From: Nitrosospira multiformis
GTDB lineage: Bacteria > Pseudomonadota > Gammaproteobacteria > Burkholderiales > Nitrosomonadaceae
Length of the DNA: 64,000 nucleotides
Reading direction: 5' to 3'
Assembly: GCF_003050865.1 (NCBI RefSeq)
Contig: NZ_QAOK01000009.1
Coordinates: forward strand, 1-64,000
In this document: piece by piece, positions 8,647-18,076 of the stretch
Layout of the letters: each line of letters opens with the position of its first letter
Numbering within the stretch: position 1 is the stretch's first letter
The notes under the pieces: generated by a model
What the model saw: only the letters and a program-made list of their open reading frames with translations
What the model was told of the DNA's origin: nothing
Database searches by the model: none
Made by a program: the position numbers and the translations under genes

Positions 8647-9987
8647 GTGGCATTGAAGGGCAACCATAAACTGGGCGTTCCCCTGATTCTGTTAATCGTT
8701 CTCACGATCATGGCGGGGGTTGTATGGCAATACTTGGCCGGAAGTAAGCCGAACATCAGGATAGGTGTGCTCCACTCCCTCTCCGGGGTCCTTGCTGCAA
8801 GCGAGAAGCCGCTGGTCGATGCCATACAGTTGGCCGTTGAGGAGGCCAATGCCGCAGGAGGCATCAAGGGTCACAAAATTGAAGCGGTGGTAGCGGATTG
8901 CAGGTCAGACGCGGCTCATTGCGCGCGGGAGGCCGAACGCCTGATTCTCGAAGAGAGAGTAGAGGCGTTGTTCGGTTGCTGGACTTCTACCTGCCGGAAC
9001 GCTGTGAAACCGGTTGTGGAACGGCATGATCACTTGCTGTTTTATGCGTTGCGGTATGAGGGCATGGAGCAGTCGCCAAATATTATCTATGGAGGTGCGG
9101 TACCAAACCAGTTGGTGATGCCTGCCGTGCACTGGGCCCTGGAAAATCTTGGTAACCGAAAACATGCACGTCATAGCGGCAAACGGGTCTATCTAGCAGG
9201 GTCGGATAACATTTTTTCGCGAGTCCTGAATATTCTTATCAAGGATGTTCTGGCAGCAAACGGTGGATTTGTATCGGGGGAATATTATCTGCCTCTCGGT
9301 TCCCAAGACATGGATCCTCTCGTAGAGGATATCGTGGATCAACAGCCCGATCTAATATTGAGCACGATTGCGGGCGCCTATAATGCGGGGTTCTTTCAAA
9401 CGTTGAACAGGAGGGGAATCACAGCGGAGAGCATCCCGGTATTATCGTTCAGTGTTACCGAGCTCGTGCTGTCCGTACAGGACAAGATACCGATGGCGGG
9501 ACACTTCGCTGCCCGGAATTATTTCCAGACCATTCCTTCGCCGGAGAATCAGGCATTCGTCCAGCGGTTCCGCGACCGCTATGGGGAGAAAGCTGTTATT
9601 GACAGCCCGGCAGAAGCCTCCTACGTCAACGTGCGCATGTGGATTCAGGCTGCCTCAGAAGCAGGCTCGGGTAATCTGGCAAAGGTACAAAGATTGATTT
9701 TGCGTCAGAGCCTTCCTGCTCCAGAGGGGATCGTGTCGCTTGATCCGATTACTCGCCACGTATGGAAAGTGGCTCGGGTTGGCAAAGTGCGGGAAGACGG
9801 ACAATTCGATATCGTGTGGGATTCCACGCGCCCGCTGGAACCATCGCCGTTCCCGTCCTATCGGTCGCGTGAAGAGTGGAACGTCCTGCTGGAGGAGGTG
9901 CTGAACAAATCTCTGATGATGCAGACAACGCAGTTCATGGAAAAACCCCCGGGGCAACTCCAGAGGGCCGAAGGGTTGAAGCGATGA
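8647..9987 (+). CDS. UrtA/AmiC-type periplasmic binding protein
   Basis: A 446-residue exported protein of the type I periplasmic binding fold (Peripla_BP_5/6). A membrane signal segment spans about residues 8-30. The body starts with IRIGVLHSLSGVLAASE and contains ALFGCWTSTCRNAVKPV, YALRYEGMEQSPNI and GGAVPNQLVMPAVHWAL, which follow the urea/short-chain-amide binding proteins UrtA and FmdD closely. There is no ABC permease or ATPase beside it. Instead its stop codon overlaps the ATG of a giant hybrid kinase, so it probably presents ligand to that sensor rather than to a transporter. The start is GTG at 8647. Ligand identity (urea, formamide or another amide) is inferred from family. Confidence 0.88.
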   Translation: MALKGNHKLGVPLILLIVLTIMAGVVWQYLAGSKPNIRIGVLHSLSGVLAASEKPLVDAIQLAVEEANAAGGIKGHKIEAVVADCRSDAAHCAREAERLILEERVEALFGCWTSTCRNAVKPVVERHDHLLFYALRYEGMEQSPNIIYGGAVPNQLVMPAVHWALENLGNRKHARHSGKRVYLAGSDNIFSRVLNILIKDVLAANGGFVSGEYYLPLGSQDMDPLVEDIVDQQPDLILSTIAGAYNAGFFQTLNRRGITAESIPVLSFSVTELVLSVQDKIPMAGHFAARNYFQTIPSPENQAFVQRFRDRYGEKAVIDSPAEASYVNVRMWIQAASEAGSGNLAKVQRLILRQSLPAPEGIVSLDPITRHVWKVARVGKVREDGQFDIVWDSTRPLEPSPFPSYRSREEWNVLLEEVLNKSLMMQTTQFMEKPPGQLQRAEGLKR

Positions 9988-12900
9988 TACGCTTTACCTC
10001 ACTTACGCAGCGTTTTGCTGTCTGGTTTGTAGCCGTTTCCGTGCTGCCTATCCTGATCATTGGTTATGCTCTGTTGCGTACCTTTGAGACCGAGGCGGAA
10101 AAGGCCGCAATTCAACAGGTGTCAGCGATCGCTGACATGAAAGCGGAACAGATCGACAGCTATCTGCGCGAGCGTTTGCTGGACGCGAGGGTGATCCAGA
10201 CGACCAGTACGACACGCATGGCCATGCGGGACTTCAGCCGTATATATACGAAGAGTGGAGTGGACTCTGATGCCTATCGTCAACTGGATGCATTTTATCG
10301 CGAACACTTCAAGCGCTTCGTGGAGGATGCCGGGTATTACGATCTGTTCCTCATCTCCCCCCAAGGCGAAATCGTCTACAGCCAGGCCCATGAATCAGAT
10401 TTTGCGACGAGCTTGATCACGGGTCCGTATCGAAACAGCGGTTTTGCCTGGGTTGTGCGTGCTGCACTCAATATCTTGCAGAGCGGCGTCTCGGATTTCG
10501 AATACTACCCGCCCTCGAAAGGCGCAATTGCGGCCTTCATGGCATTGCCTATTATTGTTCAGGGAAAGCTGGAAGGCGTGCTGGCGCTGCAGATCTACAG
10601 TGAACGCGTGTTTGAGGTAGTGACCGACAACGTGGGACTAGGAGCAAGCGGTGAAACGGTCGTGACGCGCCTTCTCAACGATCGCACCGCATTGGTCATC
10701 GCGCCACTCAAGCATGAGCCGGATGCGGCGCTGCAATACAAGATACCTCTCGGTACTTCCCCATTTTCCATTGCGGTCCAGAGCGGATTGCATGGGGAGC
10801 GCGGGGGCGGAGTGAAAACGGACTATCGGGCCAAGGAGGTCGTGGCCGCCTGGCGCTACCTGCCGCGCATGAACTGGGGTATCGAGGTCAAGATGGATGC
10901 GGAGGAAGTGTTTGCTTTCGTTCCCCGCGTGCGCAACTACAGTTTGATAATCCTGGGGCTCACCCTGATTGCTGCCATGCTGGGTGCTTTGTTGTTCAGC
11001 CGCCGCGTGGTCACCACACTGACAAACCTCAGTCACAGCGCGCAGCACATCGCCGGCGGAAACCTAAAGCAGCGTGTTCCCGTTGCCGGATGGGATGAAA
11101 TCGGTCAGCTGGCCAGCACCTTCAATACGATGACTGAGCGCCTGACCGCCAGCGATCGTCAGCGTGACGTAGCCGAAAAAGATTTGCGCCAGCTCAACCA
11201 GAACCTCGAAAACCGTGTTGCCAAACGCACAGCTGACCTGGAGCAGGCGAATGCGGTGCTTGTCAGCAAAGAAGAAGAAATGCGTTCGATCGTGGAGCAC
11301 ATGGTGGACTGCATCATTACGATCGACGACAAAAGCATAATACGCTCGGTCAATCCCGTTATCGAAAAACTCTTCGGTTACACCCGGGAGGAAGTAATCG
11401 GTCAACCCATTTCCATTCTGATGCCCGAACCTTTCCGCAGCGGTCATGAGGGATATGTTGAGAGATACTACCGGACCGGAAGGGGGCGGTGTGAATTCGA
11501 TCACATTCTGTCGCTGGAAGTCGAGGGTGTGCATAACATCGGCATGGGCCGCGAAGTCGAAGGCCGCCACAAGAATGGTGAACTCGTCGACCTGTATGTG
11601 GCCGTGAGCGAGTATTTCGTGGGGGGGAAACGTTATTTTACCGGTGTGCTGCGCGATATCCGCGAACGCAAACGAGTCGAGCAGGCTTTGCGCAACAGCG
11701 AACAGCGCTTTCGCGCCATCGTGGATAACCTGGCTGCGATTGTTGGGGAAATGACGCCCGACGGAGTGCTCGTGGAGATCAATCGCACCGCGCTCGAGGT
11801 GGGCGGCCTGCGCAGCGAAGATGTTATAGGAAAGTGCCTGTCGGAGACCAGTTGGTTTTCCTATAAGCCGGAGGTACAGCAACAGATCCGCGAGGATATC
11901 CGGCGCGCACTGGCGGGCGAGATCGTGCGTCATGACGTCGAGATACATATCGCCAATGGCGATCTGATGACAATCGATTTCATGCTGGTGCCAGTGCGGG
12001 ATGATAAAGGCAGGGTAATCAAGCTGATTCCGTCCGGCATTGACATCAGTGAGAGAATCCGGATTCTCAAGGACCTCGAACAGGCCCGGCATGATGCCGA
12101 GCAGGCCAACGAGGCAAAATCAATCTTTCTTGCGGCCATGAGCCACGAGATACGCACTCCCATGAACGGTGTGATCGGCATGGCCGACGTATTGCAGCAG
12201 ACCAGCCTGAGCGGTTATCAGATGGAGATGGTCGATCTCATCCGTGAATCGGCTTTTGCCCTGCTGGAAATCATCGAGGATATCCTGGATTTTTCAAAGA
12301 TCGAAGCAGGAAGACTGGAAATCGAGCAGGCGCCGATGTCCGTGGAAAAGGTTGTGGAAAAAGCATGTGCCATGCTCGAAAGCCTGGCTGCCAGGAAGGC
12401 TGTGGAACTTACCCTGTTTCTCGACCCGGCGATACCTGATGAAGTCCTCGGTGATGCACTGCGGCTGCGCCAAGTGCTCGTTAATCTTGCCAATAACGCC
12501 ATCAAGTTTTCCAGTGGATTACAGGAGCCGGGTCGGGTGTCAGTGCGCGCGCTGCTTGTTGAGCGCAGCGAGGATGGGGTAACAGTGGAGTTCGATATAA
12601 CCGATAATGGCATAGGCATGAACGAGGAGGTGCAATCGCGACTTTTCACCTCTTTTACTCAAGGCGATACATCAACTACCCGGCGATACGGCGGAACCGG
12701 GCTGGGTCTTGCGATTACTCATCACCTTGTTCAATTGATGGGAGGCAGTATCGGGGTGCAGAGCGCCCCGGGTGAAGGTTCGGTTTTCACTGTGCGTTTA
12801 ACGTTTGACCTCATTCCTTCCTCGCACCTGGAAGATAAGGTTATCGATCTCACCGGCGTCTCCTGCCTTGTAATCGGTGCTGAAAAAGGTTTGGCGGACG

Positions 12901-14186
12901 ATCTGGCGGTATATCTGAGATACAGCGGTGCGGCTGCAGAGCGAATGATCGATTTGCCAGCCGCGCTCAAGCGGATCGAGACGCTTCCGCCGGGCCTATG
13001 GCTGCTGGTCATGGACGCCGGACATGAAACACCCCCGCTTGAAGAATTGCGTGCTGCCTTCCGTTCCCGCCCCGACCTGGATCCTCATTTCGTAGTCCTC
13101 GAGCACGGTCATCACGAGCCTGATATTGAACCCCGCTTTGTCGTCATCCGTCGCGGGCGCAGGCGACATGAGCGTACCGAAGAGGTCGATACCGTTACGC
13201 TGGATGGCGATGTCATGCATCGTGACGCCTTCCTGCGGGCGGTCGCGCTCGCTGCCGGAAGACTGCAGGAAGAATTACCCGCGCCGCCATCAGAGGAAGT
13301 GAAGGCGGTGGAATTGCCGTCGCGAGAAAAGGCGCTAAGTGAAAGCCGCCTTATCCTTGTCGCCGAAGACAGCGAAATCAACCAGAAAGTGATCCGGCAG
13401 CAGCTTTCTCTGCTGGGTTATGCGGCGGATATTGCGAAGGATGGACGGGAGGCGCTCAATCGCTGGGAAAGCGGTAACTACGCATTGCTGCTGACAGATT
13501 TGCACATGCCGGAAATCGACGGTTATCAATTGACTGCGGCAATTCGCGTCAAAGAGGGGGAGCAAGGTGCTGCGCGCAAGCCCATTATTGCCATTACGGC
13601 CAATGCGCTCAAGGGTGAGGCTGAACATTGCCGTGCCGTGGGAATGGATGACTATTTGAGCAAGCCCGTGCAGCTCTCGCATTTGAAAGCGGTACTACAG
13701 AAGTGGTTGCCTTCCCCCGCCAGCACCGAATTGCTCGAACTGGCTCCATCAGACTCTACTGCGCCTGCACCTTCCGCCACGGCCACACCCGTTGCTCCCG
13801 CTACGCCCAGGGAAACTGCTACAACCGGCGCCCCCGCTCTATCCACAGTTGCGGCAAAACCTGTCGATGTCCGTATCCTTGAACAGCTCGTAGGTAACGA
13901 CCCTGCCGTGATCAGTGAATTCCTCCAGGATTTCCGGGCGAGCGCACGAAAAACAGCAGACGAGTTGCGAGCAGCGTGCCAGGCAGGTGATGCGAAAACA
14001 GCCGGTAGTATTGCACACAAGCTTAAGTCCTCGGCTCGCTCAGTAGGCGCATTGCAATTGGGTGAGTTGTGCGCTCAAATGGAACAGGCGGGCAAGGCGG
14101 GTGACATGACCCGATTGAATGAGCTATTGCCATCTTTCGAATCGGAATCTGCTGTTGTGGATAAGTACATCCGGTCATTGGCATAA
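9984..14186 (+). CDS. Hybrid sensor histidine kinase (Cache-HAMP-PAS-PAS-HK-REC-Hpt)
   Basis: A 1400-residue membrane sensor. The start chosen is the ATG at 9984, which overlaps the upstream stop codon (ATGA); the longer frame from 9876 would run inside the previous gene. Order: helix about 8-30, periplasmic Cache-like region to about 310, second helix, HAMP (about 338-390), PAS at about 432 and 574, a HisKA box MSHEIRTPMNG with the phospho-His near 720, an ATPase domain with NLANNAIKF, DNGIGM and GGTGLGLAI, a degenerate middle region, a receiver with LLLTDLHMPEIDG (Asp near 1171), and an Hpt domain with HKLKSSARSVGA (His near 1343). It can run a full His-Asp-His relay to a separate receiver, plausibly the REC-EAL protein 83 bases downstream. 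Confidence 0.95.
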   Translation: MIRFTSLTQRFAVWFVAVSVLPILIIGYALLRTFETEAEKAAIQQVSAIADMKAEQIDSYLRERLLDARVIQTTSTTRMAMRDFSRIYTKSGVDSDAYRQLDAFYREHFKRFVEDAGYYDLFLISPQGEIVYSQAHESDFATSLITGPYRNSGFAWVVRAALNILQSGVSDFEYYPPSKGAIAAFMALPIIVQGKLEGVLALQIYSERVFEVVTDNVGLGASGETVVTRLLNDRTALVIAPLKHEPDAALQYKIPLGTSPFSIAVQSGLHGERGGGVKTDYRAKEVVAAWRYLPRMNWGIEVKMDAEEVFAFVPRVRNYSLIILGLTLIAAMLGALLFSRRVVTTLTNLSHSAQHIAGGNLKQRVPVAGWDEIGQLASTFNTMTERLTASDRQRDVAEKDLRQLNQNLENRVAKRTADLEQANAVLVSKEEEMRSIVEHMVDCIITIDDKSIIRSVNPVIEKLFGYTREEVIGQPISILMPEPFRSGHEGYVERYYRTGRGRCEFDHILSLEVEGVHNIGMGREVEGRHKNGELVDLYVAVSEYFVGGKRYFTGVLRDIRERKRVEQALRNSEQRFRAIVDNLAAIVGEMTPDGVLVEINRTALEVGGLRSEDVIGKCLSETSWFSYKPEVQQQIREDIRRALAGEIVRHDVEIHIANGDLMTIDFMLVPVRDDKGRVIKLIPSGIDISERIRILKDLEQARHDAEQANEAKSIFLAAMSHEIRTPMNGVIGMADVLQQTSLSGYQMEMVDLIRESAFALLEIIEDILDFSKIEAGRLEIEQAPMSVEKVVEKACAMLESLAARKAVELTLFLDPAIPDEVLGDALRLRQVLVNLANNAIKFSSGLQEPGRVSVRALLVERSEDGVTVEFDITDNGIGMNEEVQSRLFTSFTQGDTSTTRRYGGTGLGLAITHHLVQLMGGSIGVQSAPGEGSVFTVRLTFDLIPSSHLEDKVIDLTGVSCLVIGAEKGLADDLAVYLRYSGAAAERMIDLPAALKRIETLPPGLWLLVMDAGHETPPLEELRAAFRSRPDLDPHFVVLEHGHHEPDIEPRFVVIRRGRRRHERTEEVDTVTLDGDVMHRDAFLRAVALAAGRLQEELPAPPSEEVKAVELPSREKALSESRLILVAEDSEINQKVIRQQLSLLGYAADIAKDGREALNRWESGNYALLLTDLHMPEIDGYQLTAAIRVKEGEQGAARKPIIAITANALKGEAEHCRAVGMDDYLSKPVQLSHLKAVLQKWLPSPASTELLELAPSDSTAPAPSATATPVAPATPRETATTGAPALSTVAAKPVDVRILEQLVGNDPAVISEFLQDFRASARKTADELRAACQAGDAKTAGSIAHKLKSSARSVGALQLGELCAQMEQAGKAGDMTRLNELLPSFESESAVVDKYIRSLA

Positions 14187-14269
14187 TGTTGTCGTCTGAC
14201 AGACAAGTTGCCTCCAGCGACGTCCGGATTCAGAAACCGGCCTGAATAATAACTGAAAAGATAAACGTT

Positions 14270-15508
14270 ATGGTCGAACGATCGGCAGTGAAGATTCTGG
14301 TGCTTGATGACGAGTCTTTCATGCTCAAGCTGTTGAATCGCGTTTTATCCAACCTCGGATATGGCTCGATCACACTTTGTGACAGCGGGCGTGTAGCGCT
14401 GGAAAAAATAGCCAATGCAGACGCTGATACAGTACCCAATGTGATTCTGCTGGATCTCAACATGCCCGAAATGGATGGGATTGAGTTCGTGCGGCATCTC
14501 GTGGATCTTCACTATCCCGGCAGCCTTATATTGGTCAGCGGTGAGGATGAACGCATACTTCAGACGACTGAAAAACTTGTGCGCGCTCACAAGATTCCCA
14601 TACTGGGTTACCTGCATAAACCAGTGACATCTGACGCTCTGGCCGCCATGCTGGGAAAGTGGGGGCCGCCTTCCGCCAGTGTCCCTGGTACAGCGAAGAA
14701 AGTCTACAGCGCGAATGAGCTTCGTACCGCCATAAAAGGGGGTGAACTGATCAACTATTATCAACCCAAAGTCGCAGTGGCGGGCGGTGAAGTGGTCGGC
14801 GTAGAGACGCTTGTAAGATGGCGTCATCCGACAGATGGAATAGTATTTCCGGATCAGTTCATTGGAGTGGCGGAAGCTTCGGGTTTGATCGATGATTTGA
14901 CTCAGGCCGTATTTACTGCCGCTATGATCCAGGCGAAAGCCTGGCAGGAAGCCAGACTTTCGCTGCGGATTGCTGTCAATGTTTCCATGGATAACCTCGC
15001 GTCGATCGATTTTCTGAACTTTGTTGCGGAAGCGGCGGCAAAGGAGGGGATAGCGCCCCAAAATGTGGTGCTGGAGGTAACTGAAAGTCGACTGATGCAG
15101 GATACACGGGCGCCACTTGAGATTCTGACGCGGCTGCGGTTGAAGCGTTTCCGCCTTTCCATTGATGATTTTGGTACAGGACATTCATCACTGGCCCAGT
15201 TACGCGACATTCCCTTCGACGAACTCAAGATAGATCAAGGTTTCGTACACCGCGCATCGATGGATGAAACCCTGCGCGCAATTTACGACGCGAGCTTGTC
15301 TTTGGCTCGACAGTTGAATATGGAAGTCGTGGCGGAAGGCGTGCAGGACCGGGAGGACTGGGACCTCCTGCTCCGTACCGGGTGCGATCTTGCACAAGGA
15401 ACTTTTGTTTCGCGTCCCCTGCTGCCGGAAGAGATACCGGGCTGGATAGAACTGTGGCGGGAGCGGGTTCGAAACGAACTTTTTCCGACGGAAGATATAA
15501 AGGAATAA
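14270..15508 (+). CDS. REC-EAL response regulator, c-di-GMP phosphodiesterase
   Basis: A 412-residue two-domain regulator. The receiver (about 1-125) has LVLDDES, the phospho-acceptor in ILLDLNMPEMDG and the conserved Lys in GYLHKPV. The EAL domain has GVETLVRWRHP (ETL in place of EAL, a tolerated change), VLEVTES, SIDDFGTGHSSLAQL, ELKIDQGF and VVAEGV, so the metal and substrate residues look intact and cyclic-di-GMP hydrolysis is likely. It follows the hybrid kinase and is the obvious output of that relay. It resembles PvrR-type regulators. No strong ribosome site precedes the ATG. Confidence 0.93.
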   Translation: MVERSAVKILVLDDESFMLKLLNRVLSNLGYGSITLCDSGRVALEKIANADADTVPNVILLDLNMPEMDGIEFVRHLVDLHYPGSLILVSGEDERILQTTEKLVRAHKIPILGYLHKPVTSDALAAMLGKWGPPSASVPGTAKKVYSANELRTAIKGGELINYYQPKVAVAGGEVVGVETLVRWRHPTDGIVFPDQFIGVAEASGLIDDLTQAVFTAAMIQAKAWQEARLSLRIAVNVSMDNLASIDFLNFVAEAAAKEGIAPQNVVLEVTESRLMQDTRAPLEILTRLRLKRFRLSIDDFGTGHSSLAQLRDIPFDELKIDQGFVHRASMDETLRAIYDASLSLARQLNMEVVAEGVQDREDWDLLLRTGCDLAQGTFVSRPLLPEEIPGWIELWRERVRNELFPTEDIKE

Positions 15509-15628
15509 CCGGCAGAGCGGCAGGGCAGGAGCGATTTCTTCGGGAATGACGGGAGCGTTTGCAGTTTTCGAGTCTTTCACGCCATTTGCTCTGTCCTTCG
15601 GGTCCGTCTGTTCGGCCCTGGCAACAAT

Positions 15629-15657
15629 CTCTACGCCCGCTGAAGGGGCTTTTTTAC
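15629..15657 (+). terminator. Possible weak intrinsic terminator
   Basis: GCCC-GCTGAAG-GGGC followed by six T residues lies downstream of the sensory operon on the plus strand. The stem is only four to five pairs, so the call is tentative. Confidence 0.35.
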
Positions 15658-15742
15658 GCAAGTTGGGGGCTGTGCGAGGAGATAGCGGGATTTAGTATGA
15701 ATACGAGACAGTTCGCTTTCTGGATGAGGCGGATGGATGAGT

Positions 15743-16114
15743 TTAGTGCATGGAATGTAATCCGATCATATTGCCCTCGGTATCGAGGACCAAGGCGATG
15801 AAACCATATTGGCCGATGGACATTTTTTCCTTGAAAAGGCGCCCCCCATGCTCGGCAGCACGAGCGGCCTCTACCGCACAGTCTTCACACTTGAAATAAA
15901 CCAGGGTGCTGCTTCCGCCGGACGGGCAGCCCTCCATTTTTGCCAGTGCGCCGGCCGCGCCATAGCCTTCCTCCGACATGGGGAAGGCCCATAGTTCTAT
16001 ATCGGGGCTTGGTATCTGTTCGAGCTTCCCTTGCAGAACCCCTTCGTAGAACGTTTTTGCGCGTTCCATGTCCTGTACATAAATTTCAAACCAGACGACT
16101 GGATTGGATTTCAT
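15743..16114 (-). CDS. VOC (glyoxalase/bleomycin-resistance fold) protein
   Basis: A 123-residue single-domain VOC protein: VVWFEIYVQDMERAKTFYE at the start, a central AGALAKMEG strand, a YFKCEDC segment and a C-terminal GFIALVLDTEGNMIGLHS strand. These proteins bind a metal with His and Glu residues and catalyse varied lyase, isomerase or dioxygenase steps; this one resembles the short PhnB/glyoxalase-like enzymes annotated only by fold. The ATG at 16114 was chosen because GAGGAG precedes it; the longer frame would use TTG at 16129. It is on the minus strand, upstream of nothing recognisable in an operon. Confidence 0.85.
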   Translation of the reverse strand: MKSNPVVWFEIYVQDMERAKTFYEGVLQGKLEQIPSPDIELWAFPMSEEGYGAAGALAKMEGCPSGGSSTLVYFKCEDCAVEAARAAEHGGRLFKEKMSIGQYGFIALVLDTEGNMIGLHSMH

Positions 16115-16143
16115 GGCGTTGCTCCTCAATGTTTATCATCCGG

Positions 16144-16524
16144 TTAAATCAATAGTGCAGCCGCTACCCGTCGTTCTTCCGCCGATAATATGTTGTAAGT
16201 GCGGCAGGCAGCGGCGGTATCCATCACTTCTATGCCAATGCCGGACTCGATCAGGCTTCTGGTAAGTTGCGGATGGGGAAAACGCAATGTGGCGCCGGTT
16301 CCGAAGAGGACCATTTCTGGCCGCAGCGAGAGGATGAACTGAAAGTGTTCAGTGTTGAGTTCCTCGAACGTTTTTGCCTCCCACTCCTCGATCAGGCGAT
16401 CGGGCAACACGATCAGGCTATGATCGTAGCGTACGTGATTGATCATGACGTAGTCGGTTCCGTAACCGGTAAACAGGTTGTGTGCGGTAGGACCGGAAAG
16501 ATGCAGTTTCACACGAGACTCCAT
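16144..16524 (-). CDS. Mth938-like (DUF498) domain protein
   Basis: A 126-residue protein of the Mth938/NDUFAF3-like fold. Typical features are GYGTDYVMINHVRYDHSLIV, the RPEMVLFGTGATLRFPHPQL segment and GIGIEVMDTAAACRTYNIL near the end. Bacterial members are common single-domain proteins of unknown function; the mitochondrial relative helps assemble complex I. The much longer frame starting at 16845 would overlap the aminotransferase gene, so the ATG at 16524 was used. It lies head to head with the aminotransferase across a 222-base gap. Confidence 0.85.
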   Translation of the reverse strand: MESRVKLHLSGPTAHNLFTGYGTDYVMINHVRYDHSLIVLPDRLIEEWEAKTFEELNTEHFQFILSLRPEMVLFGTGATLRFPHPQLTRSLIESGIGIEVMDTAAACRTYNILSAEERRVAAALLI

Positions 16525-16746
16525 TTGCGGCAGTTTAGCGGGTCGGGTAACATTACATCTTTTTCCCGTCGCGATAAAGGTTTTGCGCCGAATAAAGCTG
16601 AAACGACAGAATCTCTTGATTTTCAATGCCCAACACTCGCAGGCACTCCCGGTTACGTACTTCCATCTGAACCCGGCCTTGCACAGAGCCTTCGCTGACC
16701 TTTGCCTTTGCCGTAAGGCTTTTGCCACCCATCCATCCCATATCTG

Positions 16747-17976
16747 ATGCAGCCCATTCTCAAATCCAGCAAGTTGGCCAACGTATGCTATGACATTCGC
16801 GGACCGGTGCTTGACCGGGCGCGGCAAATGGAAGAGGAAGGGCACCGCATCATCAAGCTCAATATCGGGAATCCGGCATCATTCGGTTTCGAAGCTCCCG
16901 AAGAAATCCTGCAGGATGTGATGCATAACCTTTCCGCTGCATCCGGTTATTGCGATTCGAAAGGATTGTTTGCGGCACGCAAGGCCATCATGCATTACAC
17001 GCAGGAGAAGCGTATCGAGGATGTCCGGCTGGAGGATATCTACATCGGCAACGGCGTTTCCGAACTGATCGTGATGGCGATGCAGGCGCTGTTGAATACG
17101 GGCGATGAGGTTCTGATTCCTTCACCCGATTACCCGTTGTGGACAGCAGCGGTGGTGTTGGCAGGCGGGACTCCGCGCCATTATGTGTGTGACGAGCAAT
17201 CGGGCTGGTTGCCTGATCTGGAGGATATCCGCTCGAAGGTTACCTCAAACACCCGTGCGATCGTTGTCATCAATCCGAATAATCCGACAGGTGCGCTTTA
17301 TCCGGACGAAGTGTTGCGTGAAATCATCGAGATTGCACGTCAGCATCAACTTATCGTCTATGCGGACGAAATTTACGACAAAGTCTTGTACGACGATGCG
17401 ACTCACACTTCGATTGCTTCCCTGGCGGATGACGTCCTGTTCGTTACATTGAACGGATTGTCCAAGAATTATCGTGCTGCGGGATTTCGCTCGGGATGGG
17501 CAGTGGTTTCCGGAACAAAACACTATGCCAGTGACTATATCGCTGGTCTGACCATGCTGGCCTCCATGCGGCTGTGTGCGAATGTTCCTTCGCAGTTTGG
17601 TATTCAAACGGCGTTGGGGGGTTATCAAAGCATCAAGGATCTGGTCATGCCCATGGGGCGGCTTATGCGGCAACGCGATCTCGCCTGGAAACTGTTGACG
17701 GAGATTCCGGGTGTATCGTGCTATAAGCCACGGGCCGCAATGTATCTGTTCCCGCGCCTGGACCCCGCAATCTATCCGATCGAGGACGACGAGCAATTTG
17801 TGCTGGATTTGCTGCTGGAAGAGAAGGTGCTGCTGGTGCAGGGTAGCGGTTTCAACTGGCCGTATCCTGATCATTTCCGTGTTGTATTTCTACCTAACAG
17901 TGACGACCTGACCGAAGCCATTAGCCGCGTTGGAGGCTTTTTGGCTCGCTATCGCAGGCAGCACGGAACCGGGTGA
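16747..17976 (+). CDS. alaA: Alanine-type pyridoxal-phosphate aminotransferase
   Basis: A 409-residue fold-type I aminotransferase, normal length for AlaA. It carries IKLNIGNPASFGFEAPEE at the N-terminus, YSDSKG-like YCDSKGLFAAR, the NPNNPTGALY loop that positions the cofactor, YADEIYDKVLYDD with the conserved Asp-Tyr, and the Schiff-base lysine in LNGLSKNYRAAGFRSGW. AlaA makes alanine from pyruvate and glutamate. In betaproteobacteria this gene usually precedes hom and thrC, as it does here, which supports a link between alanine and aspartate-family amino-acid synthesis. Confidence 0.92.
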   Translation: MQPILKSSKLANVCYDIRGPVLDRARQMEEEGHRIIKLNIGNPASFGFEAPEEILQDVMHNLSAASGYCDSKGLFAARKAIMHYTQEKRIEDVRLEDIYIGNGVSELIVMAMQALLNTGDEVLIPSPDYPLWTAAVVLAGGTPRHYVCDEQSGWLPDLEDIRSKVTSNTRAIVVINPNNPTGALYPDEVLREIIEIARQHQLIVYADEIYDKVLYDDATHTSIASLADDVLFVTLNGLSKNYRAAGFRSGWAVVSGTKHYASDYIAGLTMLASMRLCANVPSQFGIQTALGGYQSIKDLVMPMGRLMRQRDLAWKLLTEIPGVSCYKPRAAMYLFPRLDPAIYPIEDDEQFVLDLLLEEKVLLVQGSGFNWPYPDHFRVVFLPNSDDLTEAISRVGGFLARYRRQHGTG

Positions 17977-18076
17977 GGCAAACTTAACCTCTGTAAACGA
18001 GAACGCCGCATACGAATAAAAGTCTCTTTCAGCAAATATGGCAAATATGTCCGAAAAATTCATCATTACCGAAGAT

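Noticed and set aside
9876-9983. Longer N-terminus for the hybrid kinase
   Set aside because: It would lie inside the coding region of the binding protein; the ATG at 9984 has the typical four-base ATGA overlap and opens directly into the first membrane helix.
16553-16741. 62-residue minus-strand frame between the DUF498-type and aminotransferase genes
   Set aside because: No family match and no ribosome site; the stretch more likely holds divergent promoters.
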